The translations under genes were made by a program, and so were the position numbers. Shown piece after piece: positions 1 to 8,859 of a DNA stretch of 64,000 bases. Origin of the DNA: CALZFJ01 sp051878575. GTDB taxonomy: Bacteria; Bacteroidota; Bacteroidia; Bacteroidales; Muribaculaceae. Location: contig JBJEKJ010000114.1 of NCBI GenBank assembly GCA_051878575.1, positions 1-64,000 of the forward strand, in the 5' to 3' direction. The number at the start of each line of letters is the position of its first letter. Position 1 is the first letter of the stretch. The notes below the pieces were generated by a model. That model ran no database searches and was not told the DNA's origin. It saw nothing but the letters and a program-made list of their open reading frames with translations.

Positions 1-164
1 CTTTTCCACTCACAAAGACAGTCTCGGCCTTAACTTTCTTAGAGGAAATTTACGACAAAAACACGATTATTTCTACACTCACGGTGTAAAAACCTCTCAT
101 TTCTGTGGGTAAATACGATAATCTGTGTGATTTAGGCTGCTTGATGACCTGTATTTGGCTGTTG
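1..164. other. Intergenic or flanking DNA without recognised gene
   Basis: No open reading frame with recognisable content, no clear terminator hairpin and no promoter were seen here. It lies downstream of the minus-strand MBL hydrolase gene and is cut by the window start. Confidence 0.4.
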
Positions 165-923
165 TCACACTATTATTCGTAATCCGTCGTATGCGAGATG
201 TACATTTTTCGGCAGCAGTTTCGAAACATGCTCGTGTTGTCCCATATCGTGGCTAATGTGTATGAGATATGCTTGTCGGGGCATAATGCGACTTATGATT
301 TCGAGTGATTCGCTGAGCGACATGTGCGACATGTGTGGTTTTATGCGTAATGCATTGATTATTAGCGTGCCGATGCCTCTAAGACTTTCGATTACAGTGT
401 CGTCGATAGTCTTGGCATCGGTTATATATGCCATTTTCCCTATCTTGAAACCGCTGATCAACAGCTTATAATGCCATATCCTAAGTGGCATGATCTCAAT
501 GCCATCTATGTGGAATGGCTTGTCGGTTATTTGGTTGAGGTCGAATGATGGCACTCCTGGATATGGATGCTCCTTGAAGCAGTAAGGAATGCGGTTGCGC
601 AAGTCGGTGAGAACATCCTCACGAGCATACACCGGCAGGGGCCCATTTATGCAAAATGGACGCAGATCGTCGAATCCGCCTACATGGTCGTAGTGGCTGT
701 GGGTGACGAGAACGGCATCCACAAGCATCTCATCGCCAAGAGCGAGTGCTTGGGCATAGAAATCGGGCCCACAGTCGATAAGCAGATTTTTCCCGCCTGT
801 TTTCACAAGTGCCGATGTGCGCCGACGCTTGTCGTGAGTGTCGGTCGATGTGCATGTGCTGCAATGGCAACCGATTTGTGGAACGCCGGTCGATGTTCCT
901 GTGCCTAAGAAAATAATCTCCAT
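165..923 (-). CDS. MBL-fold metallo-hydrolase, PhnP-like
   Basis: A 252-residue cytoplasmic protein of the metallo-beta-lactamase fold. The metal-binding HSHYDH motif lies at residues 75-80, a later Asp sits in an ITDAK segment near residue 167, and a His-rich IHISHD segment lies near the C-terminus. The N-terminal GCHCSTC segment (residues 18-24) matches the extra cysteine zinc site of PhnP-type cyclic phosphodiesterases. The family hydrolyses phosphodiester or related bonds; the substrate here is unknown. It is the last gene of the run fur-purA-DUF1015-lipoprotein-MBL, 12 bp after the lipoprotein gene. The length is typical for the family. Confidence 0.85.
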   Translation of the reverse strand: MEIIFLGTGTSTGVPQIGCHCSTCTSTDTHDKRRRTSALVKTGGKNLLIDCGPDFYAQALALGDEMLVDAVLVTHSHYDHVGGFDDLRPFCINGPLPVYAREDVLTDLRNRIPYCFKEHPYPGVPSFDLNQITDKPFHIDGIEIMPLRIWHYKLLISGFKIGKMAYITDAKTIDDTVIESLRGIGTLIINALRIKPHMSHMSLSESLEIISRIMPRQAYLIHISHDMGQHEHVSKLLPKNVHLAYDGLRIIV

Positions 924-935
924 AGTGTAGTTCTT

Positions 936-1883
936 TTATTTGCGGAATTTTCGCAATAGGCCGTCTTCGAATATTAGATACACGCCATTGTCGTAGGTCC
1001 AATACTCTTTCAGGCCGTCGTAGGTCGGGTGGCGATCGATGGTCTTTGGCGTACCGAGTGCAAGCCTGCATTCCTCTCTGGTCATATCGGTGGCCACGTC
1101 GCCATCGATGATGCGTTGCCAGTTCTCGTCGGAGATGTCGGGATAGCGGCGATGTATGTCAGTCTCGGAGAAAAGGTCTTCGTAGGTTCGGTTCTTAACC
1201 GACGATTGCTCCGACGACATGAAAAGGTAGGCATCGGATTTGCCGTCGGTGAAGCGAACCTTGTAGGGGAACACTTTATCGCCCGGTAGAATGTCGGTGA
1301 TAGTGATTTTTATGAATTTTCTGCCCGAGATCATCTTGCCTGAAGCGTCATACCAGATTGAGGTCTTTATGTACAGCTCCTTATTGGTGAGCATCGAGCG
1401 CAATTCCATTATCTCGTCCATATCTATAAGGAATGGTATCGTGTAGAAATACCCTGATTGCCTGAATTCCGATATGGGTTTATTGGTGGGAATCGTGTAC
1501 TCGTGGCCATTGCTGTCGCTGAAATGGATGCTGATGCAGTCCTTGCTCTCTATCGACTTGTAGGTGGAAAACCTAATGTACTTCAGTAATTCCCCTTTGA
1601 GGTCGGTGCCTGATGAATTTGCTGTGGCCGATGGCGCAAAGAGCAACCTCACGTTATCGTCGGTCACGAAAAATAATTTTCCTGATTCCCAGTCAGGAAA
1701 ACTATCATGTCTGGTGGCATATAGCATTCTTTTTGCGGCTCCTGCCGACTCCTTGTCGGTGTCGAGCACTTTCTCCACATCCTTGCGGGTTATGGCTTTT
1801 GTGCTTTCCACGCCGGTGAAGCATCCGGTGAGTGGCAGCAGAGCCGCTATTGCTAATATTATTGTGAACTTGTCGATTTGCAA
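936..1883 (-). CDS. Putative lipoprotein with BamE/SmpA-like C-terminus
   Basis: A 315-residue protein with a lipoprotein signal: a hydrophobic stretch followed by LTGC, with Cys21 the predicted lipidated residue. I do not recognise the bulk of the protein. The last 50 residues (M-T-R-E-E-C-R-L-A-L-G-x-P, then Y-W-T-Y and I-F-E-D-G-L-L) resemble the beta-hairpin repeat of SmpA/OmlA (BamE-like) domains, where a helix and LGxP turn precede a YWxY strand. It is therefore probably a periplasm-facing outer or inner membrane lipoprotein. It lies 32 bp after the DUF1015 gene and 12 bp before the MBL gene, so it is probably co-transcribed. The role is unknown. Confidence 0.75.
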   Translation of the reverse strand: MQIDKFTIILAIAALLPLTGCFTGVESTKAITRKDVEKVLDTDKESAGAAKRMLYATRHDSFPDWESGKLFFVTDDNVRLLFAPSATANSSGTDLKGELLKYIRFSTYKSIESKDCISIHFSDSNGHEYTIPTNKPISEFRQSGYFYTIPFLIDMDEIMELRSMLTNKELYIKTSIWYDASGKMISGRKFIKITITDILPGDKVFPYKVRFTDGKSDAYLFMSSEQSSVKNRTYEDLFSETDIHRRYPDISDENWQRIIDGDVATDMTREECRLALGTPKTIDRHPTYDGLKEYWTYDNGVYLIFEDGLLRKFRK

Positions 1884-1915
1884 TATTCTTTATCCTTCCT
1901 CCGATTAATGGGTTG

Positions 1916-3160
1916 TTATGATAGCTTATGTATTACCAATCCGGAGCGCAGTTTAGGCTCAAACCATGTAGTCTTTGGCGGCATGATGTTGCCCGTGTCG
2001 GCAATGTCGATTATCTGCTGCATGGTAACGGGATAGAGGGCTAATGCCATTGCCATCTCACCGCTGTCGACGCGGCGTTTCAGCTCTCCTAAGCCTCTGA
2101 TTCCTCCCACGAAGTCTATGCGCTTGTCGCTGCGAAGGTCGGTGATGCCGAGGATGTCGCGCAGTATGAGGCCTGATGAAATTGTGACGTCGAGCACACC
2201 TATCGGATCGTTGTCGTCGTAGGTACCCTCTTTGGCTGTGAGCGAATACCACTCGCCATCGATGTAAAGGGCGAAGTTGTGCAGTTTTGTAGGCTTATAT
2301 ATCTCGGCGCCCTTGTTCTCCACCGTGAAGTGCTCGGCAATGCGTGTCAGGAACTCGTCTTTCGTCAGCCCGTTAAGGTCTTTTACCACACGGTTGTAAT
2401 CGATAATGTTCAGGTGCGATGCCGGAAAGCAAACGGCAAGGAAATAGTTGTATTCCTCGGTTCCGGTGTGATTCGGATTGGATTTGGCCTTCTCATTGCC
2501 TACAAGGGCTGCCGCAGCCGTGCGATGATGTCCGTCGGCAATGTAGAGTGCCTGAATCGACTCGAAAGCGGCCGTTATGGCATTTATGGTGGCTTTATCG
2601 TCGATCACCCAAAAGTGGTGACCGAAACCGTCAGCGCTCACGAAGTCATATTCGGGCTTCTTGCTCGTGATATCGGCTATAATCCCGGCCAATACCTCGT
2701 TGTCGGGGAAAGAGAAGAATACCGGCTCGATGTTGGCATCGTTGATGCGCACATGCTTCATGCGGTCCTCCTCCTTGTCGCGGCGTGTAAGCTCATGCTT
2801 CTTGATGCGGCCGCTCATGTAGTCGTCGACATTGGCTGCTACCACAATACCATATTGTGTGCGGCCGTTCATCGTTTGTGCATAGATATAATAGTGCTCC
2901 TCAGTGTCTTGAACAAGCCATCCCCTTTCCTGAAACTTCTTGAAATTCTCCACAGCTTTCTCATAGACGCATGGCGCGTGCTCGTCGGTGCCCGGAGCAA
3001 AGTCGATTTCGGGCTTTATGATGTGATAGAGCGATTTCTCATTTCCTTCGGCCTCTTTGCGGGCTTCTTCGGAGTTGAGCACGTCGTAGGGGCGTGAGGC
3101 AACTTCCTCGACGAGCTCTTTTGGCGGACGCAGTCCTTTGAATGGTTTTACTTTTGCCAT
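1916..3160 (-). CDS. DUF1015 family protein
   Basis: A 414-residue cytoplasmic protein of the DUF1015 family. Visible signatures are SRPYDVL near residues 22-28, the charged KKHELTRRDKEEDR block at 120-133 and ADGHHR at 208-213. The D-G-H-H-R motif resembles the D-G-H-x-R motif of ParB-fold serine kinases (SerK/SbnI). That relation is an inference from motif and is not proof of kinase activity. In many Bacteroidales this family sits beside serine biosynthesis genes; here it follows purA by 19 bp. Length and both conserved blocks look intact. Confidence 0.85.
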   Translation of the reverse strand: MAKVKPFKGLRPPKELVEEVASRPYDVLNSEEARKEAEGNEKSLYHIIKPEIDFAPGTDEHAPCVYEKAVENFKKFQERGWLVQDTEEHYYIYAQTMNGRTQYGIVVAANVDDYMSGRIKKHELTRRDKEEDRMKHVRINDANIEPVFFSFPDNEVLAGIIADITSKKPEYDFVSADGFGHHFWVIDDKATINAITAAFESIQALYIADGHHRTAAAALVGNEKAKSNPNHTGTEEYNYFLAVCFPASHLNIIDYNRVVKDLNGLTKDEFLTRIAEHFTVENKGAEIYKPTKLHNFALYIDGEWYSLTAKEGTYDDNDPIGVLDVTISSGLILRDILGITDLRSDKRIDFVGGIRGLGELKRRVDSGEMAMALALYPVTMQQIIDIADTGNIMPPKTTWFEPKLRSGLVIHKLS

Positions 3161-3179
3161 CGTTCAGAGTGATTTGTTA

Positions 3180-4442
3180 TTATTTACGGATAATGGTCTG
3201 CTCGCGGTCGGGACCTACTGATACAATCGTGATTGGCACATTCAGCGCCTTCTCGATAAAGGCTATGTAGCTTTTGTATTCAGCGGGGAATTCCGATTCG
3301 TCCTTTGTCTTTGTCATGTCAGTCTTCCACCCCTTAAGTTCGGTGTAGACAGGTTCGATATTGGCATCTACGCTGAATGGAAAGTCCTTTGTAGCCACGC
3401 CATCGACAATATACTCATCACACACTTTTATGGTGTCGAAATCATCGAGAACATCGCTCTTCATCATTATCAGCTGTGTTACACCATTAAGCATTATTGT
3501 ATATCTCAAGGCTACAAGGTCGAGCCAGCCACAACGGCGCTCTCGGCCTGTGACGGCACCATACTCATGACCTATGGCACGTATTTTTGCTCCGGTTTCG
3601 TCGAAAAGCTCGGTTGGGAACGGACCGCTGCCCACGCGCGTGCAGTAGGCCTTGAAAATGCCAAACACCTCCCCTATCTTGTTGGGTGCCACACCAAGTC
3701 CCGAGCATGCGCCGGCACATACGGTATTGGACGACGTGACGAATGGATAGGAGCCGAAGTCGACGTCAAGCAGGCTTCCCTGAGCTCCCTCACACAGCAC
3801 GCTCTTGCCCTCGTCGAGCAGGCGGTTCACCACAAACTCGCTGTCGATTATGTCGTAAGTCTTGATATATTCTATTGCATCAAACCATTTCCGCTCCAGC
3901 TCGGCCACGTCGCTGCTCTCACCGAGGGCGGTCAGCAGATTCACGTGGCGCTGCTTTGCCGTGGCATATTTCTTCTCGAAATCGCTGAATATGTCGCCCA
4001 CGCGCAACCCGTTGCGGCTCACCTTGTCGGTATAGGTCGGGCCGATGCCCTTGCCGGTGGTGCCTATCTTCGCGTCGCCTTTAAGTTTCTCGTAGGCTGC
4101 GTCGAGCAGTCGGTGTGTAGGCAGAATGAAATGGGCCTTTTTCGATATTTTAAGGATCGACTTTATGTCAACACCGCTTTTCTCGAGCGACTCGGCCTCC
4201 TCGCGGAACAAGATTGGGTCGAGCACCACGCCATTGCCTATGATATTCACCTGTCCATGTTGGAATATGCCCGAAGGAATGGAGCGCAACACATATTTGT
4301 GCCCCTCAAACTCCAGCGTGTGGCCCGCATTCGGCCCTCCCTGGAATCGTGCAACGACATCATATTTCGGAGTCAGAACATCGACAACCTTGCCTTTGCC
4401 TTCATCCCCCCACTGCAATCCTAATAGAACGTCAACTTTCAT
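3180..4442 (-). CDS. purA: Adenylosuccinate synthase
   Basis: A 420-residue enzyme that joins IMP and aspartate using GTP to make adenylosuccinate, the first committed step to AMP. The N-terminal GLQWGDEGKGK P-loop (residues 8-18), GTTGKGIGPTYTDK and GRERRCGW are hallmark motifs, and the length is standard. The ATG overlaps the stop of the upstream Fur-family gene by 4 bases (ATGA), which suggests translational coupling. DUF1015 follows at 19 bp. There is no sign of damage. Confidence 0.97.
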   Translation of the reverse strand: MKVDVLLGLQWGDEGKGKVVDVLTPKYDVVARFQGGPNAGHTLEFEGHKYVLRSIPSGIFQHGQVNIIGNGVVLDPILFREEAESLEKSGVDIKSILKISKKAHFILPTHRLLDAAYEKLKGDAKIGTTGKGIGPTYTDKVSRNGLRVGDIFSDFEKKYATAKQRHVNLLTALGESSDVAELERKWFDAIEYIKTYDIIDSEFVVNRLLDEGKSVLCEGAQGSLLDVDFGSYPFVTSSNTVCAGACSGLGVAPNKIGEVFGIFKAYCTRVGSGPFPTELFDETGAKIRAIGHEYGAVTGRERRCGWLDLVALRYTIMLNGVTQLIMMKSDVLDDFDTIKVCDEYIVDGVATKDFPFSVDANIEPVYTELKGWKTDMTKTKDESEFPAEYKSYIAFIEKALNVPITIVSVGPDREQTIIRK

Positions 4443-4945
4443 GTCTTTTTTATGATTTTAATGTTTATTTTTTTATTCTTTTCCTGCGACTCCCTTTTCA
4501 GTTTGCGCGCGCATCTGTTGCACACGCCATAGACATAAAGCGCAAAATAAGAGGTGGAGAACGATGGATACTTTATCGTGTTCATATATTTGATGAACTC
4601 GGCATCCTTCACCTCCTTTATCTTGCCGCACTCCATGCATATAAGGTGATGGTGGTTTGAGGTGTCGCACACCTTCTCATATTGAGCATGCTGATCGCCA
4701 AATTGGTGCTTCCTCACCAAGCCACACTCGGCAAGCAAGTCCATAGTGTTGTAGATGGTGGCACGGCTCACATGATAAGAGTCCTCCTCCATTTTCTTGT
4801 ACAAGGTCATTATGTCGAAATGACTGTTGCACGAGAAGACCTTATCAAGAATAGCATACCGCTCCGGAGTCTTGCGCAGGCGCTTCTCCTCCAGAAACAT
4901 GGTAAGTTTGTTCCTCGCCGCTATTTTAGCCTTTTCATCTATCAT
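4439..4945 (-). CDS. Fur-family metal-responsive repressor
   Basis: A 168-residue DNA-binding regulator. The winged-helix N-terminus includes RKTPERYAIL and the recognition region SRATIYNT (about residues 60-67). The metal-binding part has a His cluster followed by CMEC (about 97-106) and a second pair CNRC (about 142-145), the structural zinc site of Fur/PerR/Zur proteins. A basic tail of about 20 residues follows the last CxxC. Which metal or signal is sensed cannot be told from sequence. It is the first gene of the purA operon and overlaps purA by 4 bases. A good promoter lies at 5067-5097, leaving a leader of roughly 115 bases. Confidence 0.9.
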   Translation of the reverse strand: MIDEKAKIAARNKLTMFLEEKRLRKTPERYAILDKVFSCNSHFDIMTLYKKMEEDSYHVSRATIYNTMDLLAECGLVRKHQFGDQHAQYEKVCDTSNHHHLICMECGKIKEVKDAEFIKYMNTIKYPSFSTSYFALYVYGVCNRCARKLKRESQEKNKKINIKIIKKT

Positions 4946-5066
4946 ATATTAGCAAAAATAACCACACATCAATTCACCGACAGTATCCCTTGCATCGGCA
5001 TGACTCAATTATGAATTTAGCCACATAAAAAAGAACAATCGGCGAAGTCGCAATATTTTTACCTCA

Positions 5067-5097
5067 CAAAGATAAGACAAATACCCAAATTACACAA
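5067..5097 (-). promoter_or_regulatory. Promoter for the Fur-purA operon
   Basis: On the minus strand a TTG (-33 element, 5095-5097), a 20-bp spacer and TATCTTTG (-7 element, 5067-5074) match the Bacteroidetes primary sigma consensus exactly. It faces the Fur-family gene starting at 4945. Confidence 0.7.
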
Positions 5098-5141
5098 CCT
5101 TTCCCTTCCATTTTTCACCACACTAACCCTCCAACCCTCCG

Positions 5142-5540
5142 ACTGTAGTTTCTGGTGGCGGTGAGGTAGATGGCGAGGTGCATGAGGCTGTGGAGATTCT
5201 GCACAAGCAGTATCCCGAGATTCTCATCGACTGCGAGATGCAGGTGCACTATGTCATGAACAAAAAGCTGCGCGGCACGCATTTCCCGTTCAACAAGCTA
5301 TTTGGCCGCGAAGTGAACGCATTAGTGTTCCCCAACCAGAGCGCCGCCAACACTGTGTATCGCATGCTGCTCGAGATGGGCATTGCCGAGGTGATAGGAC
5401 CGATTTAGATTGGACTGAACAAACCTATACACATGACATCAATCGACGCTTCCGTACGCGACATAGTGAACCTCACTACAATCGCTGTGATCGATACCAC
5501 CGTATATGAGAAAGTGGGCTGCCATCCCGAAGACCTCTGA
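5142..5540 (+). pseudogene. Remnant of malic enzyme (MaeB-type), C-terminal phosphotransacetylase-like domain
   Basis: The plus strand encodes a segment that matches the end of the phosphotransacetylase-like domain of NADP-malic enzyme. It contains EAVEILHKQYPEI, CEMQVHY, FPFNKL and NALVFPNQSAAN. An in-frame TAG at 5406-5408 interrupts it; the same frame continues with IGLNKPIH and ASVRDIVNLTTIAVID, the expected end of this family, until TGA at 5538-5540. A TAA at 5124-5126 closes the frame upstream, so the malic domain and most of the transacetylase domain are missing. This is a decayed C-terminal fragment of about 130 codons. No mobile element is seen beside it. Confidence 0.8.
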
Positions 5541-5583
5541 ATACCGGGCAACCCGAACTACGGAATGCTCCCGACAAAATAGC

Positions 5584-5611
5584 AGAGGCTGTGTCATTAT
5601 GACACGCCTCT
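5584..5611 (-). terminator. Probable terminator hairpin after the nucleotidyltransferase gene
   Basis: AGAGGC (5584-5589) pairs with GCCTCT (5606-5611), and inside it GTGTCAT pairs with ATGACAC, giving a long stem with a tiny loop. On the minus strand a short T-rich run follows. It lies 33 bp beyond the stop of the minus-strand gene at 5644. Confidence 0.6.
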
Positions 5612-5643
5612 ACTTGATTCTGTTTGGAATGTATTGATGCTAC

Positions 5644-6558
5644 TTAGAACATTTGGTCGGGATATTGTCCATCCTCGTGGAGCTTGGCAAGTTTTGCTAC
5701 TACTCCCGGACGGTCTTCAGGATATGTTACGCCAAACCATTTTGAGGTCGTAGGCAGCACCTCGCAAGTGGCTTTGCCCTGCTTGATAAGGGCGTCGACC
5801 ATCAATGGAATGAAGAATTCGCTCTTGAGGTTCTCCTGATTCTTAGGATCGGCAAGGAATTGCTTGAAGTATTCCTCACTGTGCTCGAAGTAGTCGGGAG
5901 TGAAGCCCCAGAAGTTCATCGAGCAAGGTGTGTTATCGGGAATTGATACCCACTCATTGTTCTCATCGAGATATTGAACCACTCCATCGTGGCGCTCAAT
6001 CTTGGTGCGCTCCACCACACCGGTGAGCATGTGAGTCTTCTCGTCGTTCTCGCAGATGCCGCGGCTCACGGTGCCACTTTCCGAGAGGGTGTTGCTCACG
6101 CTGAATCCAACCATAGCGTAGCGTCCTGTGCTGCCTTCGGGAAGCTCCGAGAGGAACTTGCCAAGAACCATAAAAGCGTCACGGTCGTAGAAGTCATCGC
6201 AGTTGAGCACTGCAAACGGCTCTTTTATAATGTCCTTGCCCATCAGCACTGCATGGTTTGTACCCCATGGCTTAACACGGCCTTCGGGCACTGTGAAGCC
6301 CTTGGGGAGTGCGTCGAGCGATTGGAAACACAGCTCGCATGGAACATGGCCTTCATATTTTGCCAGAATCTGCTCGCGGAATTGCTGCTCGAAGTCGCGG
6401 CGGATTACCCACACGATTTTGCCGAATCCTGCCTTTATGGCATCATAGATGCTATAGTCCATAATGCTCTGACCTTGAGGTCCGAGCGTATCGAGCTGCT
6501 TCAAACCGCCATAGCGGCTACCCATACCGGCGGCTAAAAGGAATAATGTAGGTTTCAT
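5644..6558 (-). CDS. Sugar-phosphate nucleotidyltransferase, possible uridylyltransferase of the galactose pathway
   Basis: A 304-residue NTP-transferase fold enzyme. The nucleotide-binding loop AAGMGSRYGGLKQ (residues 9-21), PWGTNHAVL (97-105) and metal-binding NCDDFY (119-124) are visible. The family joins a sugar 1-phosphate to an NTP. It follows galM by 62 bp and galK further upstream. No galT or galE is present in the window, so a role in turning galactose 1-phosphate into UDP-galactose is a reasonable inference; glucose 1-phosphate or another sugar is possible. The C-terminal half (VLPTTSKWFGVTYPEDRP) is typical of a Bacteroidetes subgroup annotated only as nucleotidyltransferase. Confidence 0.85.
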   Translation of the reverse strand: MKPTLFLLAAGMGSRYGGLKQLDTLGPQGQSIMDYSIYDAIKAGFGKIVWVIRRDFEQQFREQILAKYEGHVPCELCFQSLDALPKGFTVPEGRVKPWGTNHAVLMGKDIIKEPFAVLNCDDFYDRDAFMVLGKFLSELPEGSTGRYAMVGFSVSNTLSESGTVSRGICENDEKTHMLTGVVERTKIERHDGVVQYLDENNEWVSIPDNTPCSMNFWGFTPDYFEHSEEYFKQFLADPKNQENLKSEFFIPLMVDALIKQGKATCEVLPTTSKWFGVTYPEDRPGVVAKLAKLHEDGQYPDQMF

Positions 6559-6620
6559 TTTATTTCTCCTTTGTATTTAAAACTGTTCTGTGTTTGTTTA
6601 ATAATTAATTACATCTTAGC

Positions 6621-7661
6621 TTACATCGTTTTGAAAGCAAACACTATTGTGCGCTTGTAGGTTTCACCTGCCTTCAGCTCCTGCGATGGAAACTGTGGCT
6701 TGTTTGGAGCATCGGGCACGCCCTGACACTCAATGGCCACACCATCATAGTCGTTGTAGCTGCGTCCGCTTTTGCTTATCGGTGAGCCTGCAAGCCAGTT
6801 GCCTGTGTACACCTGTACGGCGGGCTGGTCGGTGTAAACCTCGAGCTTGCGACCGGCTTCAACATGGCATAATTCAGCTATTTTTTTCACTGATTTATCC
6901 CAATTGTCTACAAGCCAACAATTATCGTATCCTTTGCCATAGATAAGAGCCGGGAAATCAGCCTTTATGTCTTCGCCAAGCTGCTTGGCAGTGGTGAAAT
7001 CCATAGGAGTGCCAGCCACGTCATCTACGGCCCCCGTAGGAATCAGCGTGTCATCGGTAGGCACATATTGGTGGCTTGCCAGCCACAATGAGTGCTCAAG
7101 AACCGAACCCGCGTTCTCTCCGCTAAGGTTGAAATAGGCATGGTTGGTGAGGTTCACGATGGTGTCGGCATCGCTTTCAGCCGATAGGTCGATGCGAAGC
7201 TCATTGTTTTCACTCCAATGGTAAGTTACGGTCACTTTCATGTTTCCCGGATAGTTCTCGTCGCCATCAGGGCTGTTAAGCGTTAGAACTATGGAATCAT
7301 CTACAATCTCGCTGTCCCATATCTTGTTTTGGAAGCCTTCAGGACCACCGTGAAGGGCATTTGGTCCATTGTTGATGGCGAGCTGATACTGCTTGCCACC
7401 CACCGTGAACAGACCTTTTGCTATGCGGTTGGCATATCGGCCTGGCACTTTGCCTGCACAGGGACCGTCGTAGAAGTAGTCAGCAGGATTGGTGTAGCCG
7501 AGCACCACGTCGGCGAGCTCGCTTTGTGCATTGGGAACTATAGCAGAAACGATGCCTGCGCCGAGAGCTGAGATCTCGACGCTTGCACCGTTGTTGTTTG
7601 TCAGTTTATATATGGCGATGTCGCCTTTTGGCGATTGGGCCATACGTTTTGTGATGTTCAT
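6621..7661 (-). CDS. galM: Aldose 1-epimerase (galactose mutarotase)
   Basis: A 346-residue enzyme that interconverts alpha and beta anomers of galactose or glucose. NALHGG (101-106, with a conserved His) and NHAYFNL (173-179, with the catalytic His region) are visible, and the IECQGVPDAPN segment near the C-terminus contains the catalytic base Glu. No signal peptide is seen, so it is cytoplasmic. Its start lies 1 bp past the galK stop, so the two genes are probably translated together. Confidence 0.95.
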   Translation of the reverse strand: MNITKRMAQSPKGDIAIYKLTNNNGASVEISALGAGIVSAIVPNAQSELADVVLGYTNPADYFYDGPCAGKVPGRYANRIAKGLFTVGGKQYQLAINNGPNALHGGPEGFQNKIWDSEIVDDSIVLTLNSPDGDENYPGNMKVTVTYHWSENNELRIDLSAESDADTIVNLTNHAYFNLSGENAGSVLEHSLWLASHQYVPTDDTLIPTGAVDDVAGTPMDFTTAKQLGEDIKADFPALIYGKGYDNCWLVDNWDKSVKKIAELCHVEAGRKLEVYTDQPAVQVYTGNWLAGSPISKSGRSYNDYDGVAIECQGVPDAPNKPQFPSQELKAGETYKRTIVFAFKTM

Positions 7662-7662
7662 C

Positions 7663-8799
7663 TTATTTTACAATTTTACGTGCGCCATCAGAGATGATTA
7701 CATCATATATCTTTGGCTCGTGGCCATATTTGGCGGCAAATTTCTCTTTGGCAGTGGCAATGAACGAATCATAGAGCTCGTCTTTCACGAGGTTGATTGT
7801 GCATCCGCCGAAGCCGCCACCCATGATGCGTGATCCGGTCACGCCGCATTCCTTGGCAATGTCGTTCAGATAGTCGAGCTCCTCGCAACTTACCTCATAG
7901 AGTTTCGACATTCCTGCGTGGGTCTCATACATTTTGCGTCCCACTGTCTCGAAGTCGCCTGCCTCAAGAGCCGCGCACACTGCAAGCACACGCTCCTTCT
8001 CGCCGATTACATATTCGGCACGCATGTAGTCCTCCTCCGAGATTTGGTCTTTGATTCTGTTCAGGTCGTCCATCTCGGCGTCACGCAAAGTCTCGATTCC
8101 GAGGGCCTTTGCCACGCGCTCACACGATTCGCGGCGCTTGTTGTATGGCGAGTCGACGAGCTCATGCTTAACCACAGAGTCGACGAGGACGAGTTTGTAG
8201 CCGTCGGCCTTGAAGGGGAAGTATTCAAATTCCATTGAGCGGCAGTCGAGGCGCATCAAGCAGTCTTTCTTGCCGAAAACCGATGCGAATTGGTCCATTA
8301 TACCACAGTTTACGCCGCAATAGTTATGCTCGGTCGACTGGCCGATGCGGGCAAGCTCGAATTTGTCGATCTTGTTGTCGTTGAACATGTCGTTCATGGC
8401 AAATGCAAAGCAGGATTCGAGTGCTGCCGACGACGACAGTCCGGCTCCCAATGGGATGTCGCCGGCAAAAATGGCGTCGAAGCCCTTTACGACTCCGCCA
8501 CGCTTGATTATCTCGCGGCAAACGCCGAATATGTAACGTGCCCACTGCTCGCTTGGAGCATCTTCCTCGCGCAGTCCGAACTCAACGTAGGAGTCGATGT
8601 CGATAGAATACACGCGCACGATGTCAGTTCCGTTTTCCTTGATTTTGGCTTGGATACATTTGTCAATAGCCCCCGGGAACACAAAGCCACCATTGTAGTC
8701 GGTATGCTCACCAATAAGGTTGATACGGCCTGATGATGCGTAGAGGGTTCCGCCTTCGCCGAAAAGTTCTTTCAGCAGTTCTTTGATTTTTTCTTTCAT
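7663..8799 (-). CDS. galK: Galactokinase
   Basis: A 378-residue GHMP kinase that phosphorylates galactose at C1 with ATP, the entry step of the Leloir pathway. The galactokinase signature GRINLIGEHTDYNGG lies at residues 24-38, the ATP loop PLGAGLSSSAAL lies near 117-127, and the C-terminal GGGFGGCT is present. It heads a galK-galM-nucleotidyltransferase unit just downstream of the galactan PUL on the same strand. The 123 bp to the GH2 gene contain a possible promoter and repeated CAATAAT motifs. Confidence 0.96.
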   Translation of the reverse strand: MKEKIKELLKELFGEGGTLYASSGRINLIGEHTDYNGGFVFPGAIDKCIQAKIKENGTDIVRVYSIDIDSYVEFGLREEDAPSEQWARYIFGVCREIIKRGGVVKGFDAIFAGDIPLGAGLSSSAALESCFAFAMNDMFNDNKIDKFELARIGQSTEHNYCGVNCGIMDQFASVFGKKDCLMRLDCRSMEFEYFPFKADGYKLVLVDSVVKHELVDSPYNKRRESCERVAKALGIETLRDAEMDDLNRIKDQISEEDYMRAEYVIGEKERVLAVCAALEAGDFETVGRKMYETHAGMSKLYEVSCEELDYLNDIAKECGVTGSRIMGGGFGGCTINLVKDELYDSFIATAKEKFAAKYGHEPKIYDVIISDGARKIVK

Positions 8800-8859
8800 T
8801 TTATTAGTTTTATTGAAGATTAAATAATCACGTGTTTGCTTTAAATTAAAGTTACACCA

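Noticed and set aside
2279..3097. Plus-strand frame of 272 codons opposite the DUF1015 gene
   Set aside because: Antisense shadow of a conserved gene; the Val/Leu-rich composition follows from the codons on the other strand.
3567..4424. Plus-strand frame of 285 codons opposite purA
   Set aside because: Antisense shadow of purA; no motif and no promoter.
5406..5408. Amber codon read as an amino acid (recoding)
   Set aside because: The 5' two thirds of the gene are missing too, and no pyrrolysine machinery is visible, so simple decay explains it.
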